Source: Candidatus Methanoperedens sp. (lineage in GTDB: Archaea; Halobacteriota; Methanosarcinia; Methanosarcinales; Methanoperedenaceae). From it: 17,300 nucleotides of DNA. Below the pieces are notes generated by a model. It searched no databases and was not told where the DNA came from. It saw only the letters and a list, made by a program, of their open reading frames with translations. Each line of letters begins with the position of its first letter. Position 1 is the stretch's first letter. Both the position numbers and the translations under genes were made by a program. Below, piece after piece: positions 12,846-17,300 of the stretch. The DNA is taken from NCBI GenBank assembly GCA_028679855.1, contig JAJRAP010000047.1, positions 1 through 17,300 of the forward strand. Direction: 5' to 3'.

Positions 12846-14135
12846 TTAATTTTGCATCTCGTTAGAGCTGTGCTCATCAATGATGGAATCAAGCATGAAA
12901 TACTTCTCGACGAATTTCTTGAGTTCCTCATCAGAGATGCACGAAATACGCTTCTCCTCATTATACAATTTCTGGATATCAGCCTGGATAGCTCTCACGC
13001 GCGGATCGTTCTTGTTGACTTTGGTGTCTACATGCATCAGATCATTCAGCGTCTCCTCGACCTTGAACCTTATCACTTCAAGTCCAGAAGAATCCCCTAT
13101 CAACAACTGCCTTTTACCGCCCACGATCTCAGGTGGATATGGTTCGTATGTGAATGGATTCTTTATCACGCCTGCCGTATGGATACCGCTTTCATGAGCA
13201 AAAATGTTTTTTCCCACAACGGACTTATTGCGCGGCACTCGTAAACCCATTTCCTTTTCCATGTATCGAGCGAACTCAGTAACCGATCGCAGATCATATT
13301 TCTGGAAACCTTCAATCCTTTGTATGAGGAATAACGCGATCTTCTCAAGCTCTGCATTCCCGGCCCGTTCGCCCATACCTAAGAAGGTAAGGCTTGACCA
13401 GTTGGCACCGTACCAATATCCTGCAAGAGAACATGAAATGGACAATCCAAAATCATCATGTATGTGGGTCTCAATATTCTTTGTTCCGATCTCACGAAGA
13501 CGTTTGACCATGTATGGAATTCCATACGGCTCCCCGACATCCGGGAACGGCAGACCATAACCCAGGGTATCGCATAGTCGGATTATGCAATCAGGGTCGA
13601 TCTCAAGTAGTTTCTTGACAAGTGGAAAGACAAAACCCTCATTGTCCGCGCGGGTCATATCCTCGATATGTGCCCTTGTCTTGAGACCATGATCAACTGC
13701 ATACTGCAGCGCATCGGTATATTTCTTCTCTGCCTCTTCGCGGCTTGCAAGTCCCATCTTATCGATAACATGAGAATCAGAAACAGACATCAAGATACCT
13801 GTTTCCTTTATACCGTCCATGCTCAGTACGAAATCAATATCCTTTGTATTGGCGCGCGCCCATCCTGTAACCTCAGGGAATTCGTAACCCCTGTTAAGCA
13901 TTTCTTTGACGGCTTCCCTGTCGCGCTCGTTGTAGACGAATGTTTCAAGCTTTTCTATCCCGATCTGGTGAAGATATTCATGAATCGCCAGTTTGTGCCT
14001 TTTTTTCATCACTATCCCGGGCATCTGGGAGCCGTCGCGGATAGTGCTGTCACTTATAAATACATCCTGCCCAAGCGGGAGTTTTATCCTGGGCAGGTCC
14101 TCGTATGATCTATATACTTTCATTGGGGGTTTCAT
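12846..14135 (-). CDS. Homocitrate-synthase-family enzyme, probable Re-citrate synthase
   Basis: A 429-residue DRE-TIM metallolyase, the group of isopropylmalate, homocitrate and citramalate synthases that condense an alpha-keto acid with acetyl-CoA. The barrel opens with ISDSTIRDGSQMPG (D29, R33, D34), has the metal ligands in ETHIHDDFG (H224, H226) and the GMGERAGNAELE and FAHESGIH (from 312) segments. The sequence ETGILMSVSDSH, the RAHIEDMTRAD block and IRLCDTLGYG resemble the anaerobic Re-citrate synthase clade more than AksA or LeuA, which have RDGEQ where this has RDGSQ. No C-terminal LeuA regulatory domain is present. So I favour citrate formation from oxaloacetate feeding glutamate synthesis, with homocitrate synthase as the alternative. 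A TATA box lies about 26 bp before the ATG at 14135; a second start is at 14123. Confidence 0.8.
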   Translation of the reverse strand: MKPPMKVYRSYEDLPRIKLPLGQDVFISDSTIRDGSQMPGIVMKKRHKLAIHEYLHQIGIEKLETFVYNERDREAVKEMLNRGYEFPEVTGWARANTKDIDFVLSMDGIKETGILMSVSDSHVIDKMGLASREEAEKKYTDALQYAVDHGLKTRAHIEDMTRADNEGFVFPLVKKLLEIDPDCIIRLCDTLGYGLPFPDVGEPYGIPYMVKRLREIGTKNIETHIHDDFGLSISCSLAGYWYGANWSSLTFLGMGERAGNAELEKIALFLIQRIEGFQKYDLRSVTEFARYMEKEMGLRVPRNKSVVGKNIFAHESGIHTAGVIKNPFTYEPYPPEIVGGKRQLLIGDSSGLEVIRFKVEETLNDLMHVDTKVNKNDPRVRAIQADIQKLYNEEKRISCISDEELKKFVEKYFMLDSIIDEHSSNEMQN

Positions 14136-14141
14136 TGGGGG
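14118..14141 (-). repeat. Tandem 12-bp duplication carrying the start codon
   Basis: TTTCATTGGGGG (plus-strand reading) occurs twice without a break, at 14118-14129 and 14130-14141. On the minus strand each copy holds an ATG, so the Re-citrate-synthase-like gene has two in-frame starts, four codons apart (MKPPMK). Confidence 0.9.
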
Positions 14142-14156
14142 ACAGATTGTTATGAG

Positions 14157-14166
14157 AATTTATATT
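14157..14166 (-). promoter_or_regulatory. TATA box of the Re-citrate-synthase-like gene
   Basis: AATATAAATT on the minus strand is centred about 26 bp upstream of the ATG at 14135, indicating a leaderless message from the first ATG or a 12-nt leader for the second. Confidence 0.55.
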
Positions 14167-14195
14167 ACTTGTGGTATGCAGAATAATTTCAAAAC

Positions 14196-14205
14196 ACATA
14201 TATAC
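14196..14205 (+). promoter_or_regulatory. TATA box of the carbonic anhydrase gene
   Basis: ACATATATAC is centred about 26 bp before the ATG at 14227, which favours that codon as the start and a leaderless transcript. It lies 30 bp from the opposing TATA box of the divergent gene. Confidence 0.6.
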
Positions 14206-14226
14206 AAAAAAACAACACGATACAGG

Positions 14227-14991
14227 ATGGTGGCTATGAAATCAAGCAATATCATAAAAATATCAGTACTAATAACACTGATAATACTGCTAACAGCAGG
14301 ATGTGTAGAACGTGTAGATAATCTTTACGGATCATCAGGGTTGGGCGCCAGCCCGGTTACGTCATGGAGCGAACAAAAGATAACTCCTCAGATCGACAGC
14401 ACAGCTTATATCCATCCACAGGCTTCGGTGATAGGCGCTGTATCTATTGGAAAAAATGTGATGGTCTCGCCTCAGGCATCGGTAAGGGGTGATGAAGGGA
14501 TGCCAATCTATATCGGCGATAATTCAAATGTCCAGGATGGTGTGGTCATTCATGCTCTTGAGACCGCGGATGAGGAACACAATCCTGTTGAGAAGAATCT
14601 TGTTGAGGTAGGAGGTAAAAAATACGCAGTCTATATCGGGAATCGCGTATCTCTGGCTCACCAGTCCCAGGTACACGGACCTGCAAGCATTGGAGATGAC
14701 ACCTTCGTAGGAATGCAGGCGTTTGTTTTCAAATCAAAGGTTGGAAATAATGTTGTCCTCGAGCCAGGAGTAAGGATCGTTGGAGTGACCATTCCGGACG
14801 GCAGATATGTTCCCCTTGGTATGATAGTCTCGAACCAGTCTGTTGCTGACAACCTTCCAGTGATCACAGAGGATTATGTATTTGTGAACCTTAACAAGGG
14901 CGTTGTTTATGTCAACACGAACCTTGCAGCGGGTTACAATTCTATGAGCGGAAAAGCTGCGGTATCATCATCCGCCGGACACGGTGAATAG
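14227..14991 (+). CDS. cam: Gamma-class carbonic anhydrase Cam, exported lipoprotein-like
   Basis: The 254-residue product interconverts CO2 and bicarbonate and is a left-handed beta-helix trimer with its metal held between subunits. Residues correspond to Methanosarcina thermophila Cam with identical spacing: E90 (Glu62), H109 (His81), E112 (Glu84, the proton-shuttle residue), H145 (His117) and H150 (His122), in RGDEGMP, VIHALE and SLAHQSQVHGP. The loop with Glu84 marks true Cam and not the shorter CamH. Residues 10-25 are a hydrophobic export signal ending in LLTAGC, so C26 looks like a lipobox cysteine and the enzyme is likely tethered outside the membrane. An external Cam is thought to help exchange CO2/bicarbonate in methane metabolism. 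The start is 14227 by its TATA box; 14236 is the alternative. Confidence 0.95.
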   Translation: MVAMKSSNIIKISVLITLIILLTAGCVERVDNLYGSSGLGASPVTSWSEQKITPQIDSTAYIHPQASVIGAVSIGKNVMVSPQASVRGDEGMPIYIGDNSNVQDGVVIHALETADEEHNPVEKNLVEVGGKKYAVYIGNRVSLAHQSQVHGPASIGDDTFVGMQAFVFKSKVGNNVVLEPGVRIVGVTIPDGRYVPLGMIVSNQSVADNLPVITEDYVFVNLNKGVVYVNTNLAAGYNSMSGKAAVSSSAGHGE

Positions 14992-15012
14992 ATATCTGGA
15001 TAATTTTGATTG

Positions 15013-15040
15013 AAATGCCCGTTTTTTTAGGGCATTTTCC
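15013..15040 (+). terminator. Terminator of cam
   Basis: AAATGCCC (15013-15020) and GGGCATTT (15030-15037) pair perfectly over 8 bp around a loop that is itself a U7 run, and the T-rich sequence TTTTCCTCTTTTTT follows. It lies 21 bp after the cam stop codon. Confidence 0.75.
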
Positions 15041-15065
15041 TCTTTTTTAATAATTTCAAATCATA

Positions 15066-15947
15066 ATGATCTTACTCACAGGAGCAACAGGTTTCATCGG
15101 CGGTCTTGTTCTTGAGGCTCTGTCCACCAAAAATGTGCAGATAAGATGCCTTGTAAGAAAACCTGCACGGTCAGATAATCCCAATATAAGTTATATGACC
15201 GGGGATGTCCTTGATCCTGATTCAGTTTTGAAAGCCACAGCAGGCGTGGATACTGTCTATTATTTCATTCATATGATGGGGAAACAAAAGGAGCGTGAAA
15301 AATTCGATATACTTGACCGGACAGCAATAACCAACATGGTCAGAGCATGCAAGAAGAACGGCGTAAAGAGGATAATCCATCTTACAGGGATGAGCGATCC
15401 GCATGAAAAGCTCTCGCATCACCTTGCAAGCAGAAAAGAAGTGGAGGAAATAATAAGATCAAGCGGGATTGACTACACGATATTCAGAGCATCGGTAATA
15501 ATTGGGAGGGGCGGCGGAGCATTTGAGATACTTGATGTTGCAGTGAGAAAATTTCCTGTTATCCCGGTCTTTAACTGGGGTAATACCCGTGTCCAGCCCA
15601 TATATATCGGGGATGTGATACGCTATCTTGTAGAATGTCTTGATAAGAAAGAAACCCTCAACAAATGCTATGACATCGGCTGCTATGAAATCTTTACCTA
15701 CAAAGAACTGATGCAGGAGTATGCACACCAGCTCGGGTTAAAAAGGATCTTTATTCATATTCCGGGTTCATGGCACTGGATCTCATCTCTTGTTATTGGC
15801 AAAATGTCCACGGTGAACTCGAATGTGGTTTACTGGCTTATTGAATCACTGCGGAACAATATGGTATGCGAGCCGAATGACCTTAAGAAGATATTTGGAT
15901 TTGAGCCTTTAGCCTTTAAAGAAAGTATTATGATTTTATCGCACTGA
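15066..15947 (+). CDS. Atypical short-chain dehydrogenase / NAD(P)-binding protein (COG0702-like)
   Basis: The 293-residue product has a Rossmann fold beginning at residue 1 with the dinucleotide motif TGATGFIGG (5-13), the acidic DVLDPDSV turn, and VYYFIHMMG, as in atypical SDRs of the NDUFA9/NmrA type. Where classical SDRs have Tyr-x3-Lys this protein reads SHHLASRKEVE, with His and Arg at the aligned places, so the usual catalytic pair seems missing; this is common in the subgroup, whose members may bind NADP without obvious dehydrogenase activity or act on quinone or lipid substrates. The last 70 residues include a hydrophobic stretch (HIPGSWHWISSLVIG). Its 3' end overlaps the convergent GGGP synthase gene by 20 bp. 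The TTTTTAATAAT at 15044-15054 may serve as TATA box. Confidence 0.85.
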   Translation: MILLTGATGFIGGLVLEALSTKNVQIRCLVRKPARSDNPNISYMTGDVLDPDSVLKATAGVDTVYYFIHMMGKQKEREKFDILDRTAITNMVRACKKNGVKRIIHLTGMSDPHEKLSHHLASRKEVEEIIRSSGIDYTIFRASVIIGRGGGAFEILDVAVRKFPVIPVFNWGNTRVQPIYIGDVIRYLVECLDKKETLNKCYDIGCYEIFTYKELMQEYAHQLGLKRIFIHIPGSWHWISSLVIGKMSTVNSNVVYWLIESLRNNMVCEPNDLKKIFGFEPLAFKESIMILSH

Positions 15948-16674
15948 CAAGTTCTTCTATCTTACCTTTAACATCCTCGACCTGTTCAACGATCGTGCCG
16001 GTCACGATCATGTCAGCACCTGCTTTTACACGCTCTCTTGCTGTTTTTCCGTCGCGTATGCCGCCCCCGACGATCACTTTGGTTTCTTCCCCGACTGCCT
16101 TTTTCACAGGAGCGACCATTTCAACAGGAACAGGTTTATCTGCGCCTGAACCTGCTTCAAGATAAATATAATGCATTCCCAGGTATTTTGCAGCCAGCGC
16201 ATACGCCACGGCAAGGTTCGGCCTGTTTCTGGGTATCAGCCGTGCATCCCCGACCCAACCTGCAGCCCCGCCTGGTTCTATCAATATATATGCCATGGAA
16301 ATAGGTTCAATGCCAAGCTTATAGACAAGCGGCGCACCTATCATCTGGCTCGTTGTGATGTAATTGACGTCCCTTGAATTGAGAAGGCTCATGAAAAATA
16401 TAGCATCAGCGCTTTCGCTTACCCCTCCGGGGTTTGCAGGGAACAGGATTACAGGAAGAGAACATGCGGCTTTTATCGCTTTCACGGTCTCTTCAACTAC
16501 TACCCCTGTGGCGCCGGTAGAGCCACCTACCATTATTGCATCAGTGCCCCCGGCTTCTGCCTCCATTGCCATATTTCCCGCAACTTCAGGCTGCTGGGAA
16601 TCGGGATCTAGAAGGGTCAGGTGGACGGCACCGTCTTTTTTTACTATCTGGTTGAGGCGGTCCTCTATTCCCAT
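15928..16674 (-). CDS. Geranylgeranylglyceryl phosphate synthase
   Basis: This 248-residue (beta/alpha)8 prenyltransferase joins sn-glycerol-1-phosphate to geranylgeranyl diphosphate, the first committed step of archaeal ether lipids. Motifs are HLTLLDPDSQ (18-27; D23 is the metal-binding aspartate), DAIMVGGSTG (45-54), ILFPANPGGVS, the glycerophosphate-binding YLEAGSGAD (171-179), VGGGIRD (202-208) and MIVTGTIVE (222-230). Its length is standard for the archaeal group II enzymes. It lies nine bases downstream of the L40e ribosomal protein gene and is very probably cotranscribed with it. Its end overlaps the convergent SDR gene by 20 bp. Confidence 0.95.
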   Translation of the reverse strand: MGIEDRLNQIVKKDGAVHLTLLDPDSQQPEVAGNMAMEAEAGGTDAIMVGGSTGATGVVVEETVKAIKAACSLPVILFPANPGGVSESADAIFFMSLLNSRDVNYITTSQMIGAPLVYKLGIEPISMAYILIEPGGAAGWVGDARLIPRNRPNLAVAYALAAKYLGMHYIYLEAGSGADKPVPVEMVAPVKKAVGEETKVIVGGGIRDGKTARERVKAGADMIVTGTIVEQVEDVKGKIEELVSAIKS

Positions 16675-16683
16675 ATTATGAAC

Positions 16684-16839
16684 TTATGTTCCCTTTCCCT
16701 TTATTTCCTTTGATTTTGGTCTAAGACCCGTATATCCGCATTTTCTGCATCGTGTTGCTCGCAGTGAGTTTCGTGCATTGCATTTCATGCAAATCTGCAT
16801 GTGTAAAAGTACTTTTTCCGCTTCTGGAAATCTTGCCAT
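16684..16839 (-). CDS. rpl40e: 50S ribosomal protein L40e
   Basis: A 51-residue basic zinc-ribbon protein ([17 protein letters not shown], then [20 protein letters not shown]) that is the archaeal L40e, a late-assembling protein of the large ribosomal subunit; in eukaryotes it is made as a ubiquitin fusion, here it is free. Zinc ligands are C17-x2-C20 and C31-x2-C34. The start is the ATG at 16839, preceded by GAGGT seven bases upstream. It is short enough to be missed by length-filtered gene finding. Its stop lies nine bases before the GGGP synthase start, so the two form an operon. Confidence 0.95.
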   Translation of the reverse strand: MARFPEAEKVLLHMQICMKCNARNSLRATRCRKCGYTGLRPKSKEIKGKGT

Positions 16840-16891
16840 ATTAACCTCTGGTGGACTGCCTACTATAATGTCATAAGATTTAACCCTTTGC

Positions 16892-17281
16892 TCAGAATTT
16901 CTTTTTCCGCTCCTCTACTTGTTTCACTATCTGAGGATAACTGCCAAACACAGCCGCCAGGTCGATCGTGCAAACCACATCCACGACGCCGATTGCTGCT
17001 ATCGCCTTCCCTTCGCTATCCTGGACAGGAGCGACTACGACCGGTACTCCCTTATAAGCACCGCTGTCAGGTATTGTATGTATCACGCAGTTCCTGGCGA
17101 GCGCGTCTTCAAGCACCGGGCCTGTATAATCCGAATTAACAACTTTCCCTTTCTCAAGCCTGACCCCTTTCTTATTCCTGCTTCTCATGGTCACGGGAAG
17201 AGAAAAGAGTTCATGTACCATTTTCGCAACAGGAAGTATTTCATCACTATTAGAATTTTCAGATAAACTTATCTGGGACAT
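16892..17281 (-). CDS. DUF2111 family protein
   Basis: A 129-residue soluble protein of the DUF2111 family, found mostly in methanogens and their relatives. After a variable start (to residue 15) come [19 protein letters not shown], a diagnostic block, then VLEDALARN, a glycine-rich [10 protein letters not shown] segment and [17 protein letters not shown]. The alternating strand pattern resembles a PAS/GAF-like small sensor fold, which is my reading and not an established fact. Function unknown. A GGAG lies nine bases before the ATG. The gene is on the same strand as rpl40e, 52 bp ahead of it. Confidence 0.82.
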   Translation of the reverse strand: MSQISLSENSNSDEILPVAKMVHELFSLPVTMRSRNKKGVRLEKGKVVNSDYTGPVLEDALARNCVIHTIPDSGAYKGVPVVVAPVQDSEGKAIAAIGVVDVVCTIDLAAVFGSYPQIVKQVEERKKKF

Positions 17282-17300
17282 TTATTATCACTCCAATCAA

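Noticed and set aside
12504..13244. A 246-residue plus-strand open frame
   Set aside because: It lies antisense to two well-supported genes (the PGF-CTERM surface protein and the Re-citrate-synthase-like gene), has no promoter or ribosome site, and resembles no family.
1..17300. CRISPR array, insertion sequence or prophage
   Set aside because: No regularly spaced repeats, no transposase, integrase or terminal inverted repeats were found by reading; the only mobile-type genes are hicBA.

Overview
The window is archaeal chromosomal DNA. The evidence is an MCM helicase, a valine tRNA without an encoded CCA end, RNase P protein 4 (Rpp21), ribosomal protein L40e, geranylgeranylglyceryl phosphate synthase, an archaeal-type FtsZ, and many genes with a TATA box about 25 bp ahead of a start codon. 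A Cam-type gamma-carbonic anhydrase, a DUF2111 protein, a PGF-CTERM surface protein and a Re-citrate/homocitrate-synthase-like enzyme point to the methanogen/ANME branch (Methanosarcinales or relatives such as Methanoperedenaceae). That placement is inference from gene content, not a phylogeny.

Layout. 1-2987 (+): the 3' half of mcm, then a DUF424 protein and two long coiled-coil proteins, joined by a 1-nt gap and two ATGA overlaps; this is the tightest operon here. 2988-3134 (-): a decayed radical-SAM fragment. 3169-4095 (+): a predicted nucleotidyltransferase behind a promoter with a perfect 14-bp palindrome. 4151-4224 (-): tRNA-Val(UAC). 4324-5066: a PPC/DUF296 protein convergent with RNase P component 4. 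5152-6270 (+): an unrecognised 219-aa protein and a one-domain EamA-like membrane protein. 6358-7638 (+): thiC. 7639-7919: a gene-poor stretch with an inverted repeat. 7920-8375 (-): a hicBA toxin-antitoxin pair. 8376-8733: mostly non-coding, with a possible gene remnant.

8734-10676 (-): ftsZ and an upstream metallo-beta-lactamase-fold hydrolase, packed so that the ftsZ TATA box contains the hydrolase stop codon and the ftsZ terminator contains the ftsZ stop codon. 10765-11322 (+): an HTH plus two-CBS regulator whose promoter is bracketed by a 13-bp direct repeat. About 11370-11542 (+): no convincing gene, but its own TATA box and an 11-bp stem ending just before an ACA, a candidate structured RNA. 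11557-12773 (-): an anchored surface protein and a small two-helix membrane protein. 12846-14135 (-) and 14227-14991 (+): divergent Re-citrate-synthase-like and carbonic anhydrase genes. 15066-15947 (+): an atypical SDR, convergent and overlapping with 15928-16839 (-), GGGP synthase and ribosomal protein L40e. 16892-17281 (-): DUF2111.

Most of this is core archaeal housekeeping (replication, tRNA processing, thiamine, cell division, ether lipids) with a few accessory pieces (hicBA, two gene relics, a surface-protein pair). No CRISPR array, insertion sequence, prophage or integrase was seen. The two places most worth following up are the structured non-coding locus at about 11370-11542 and the helicase-linked coiled-coil operon at 1-2987.
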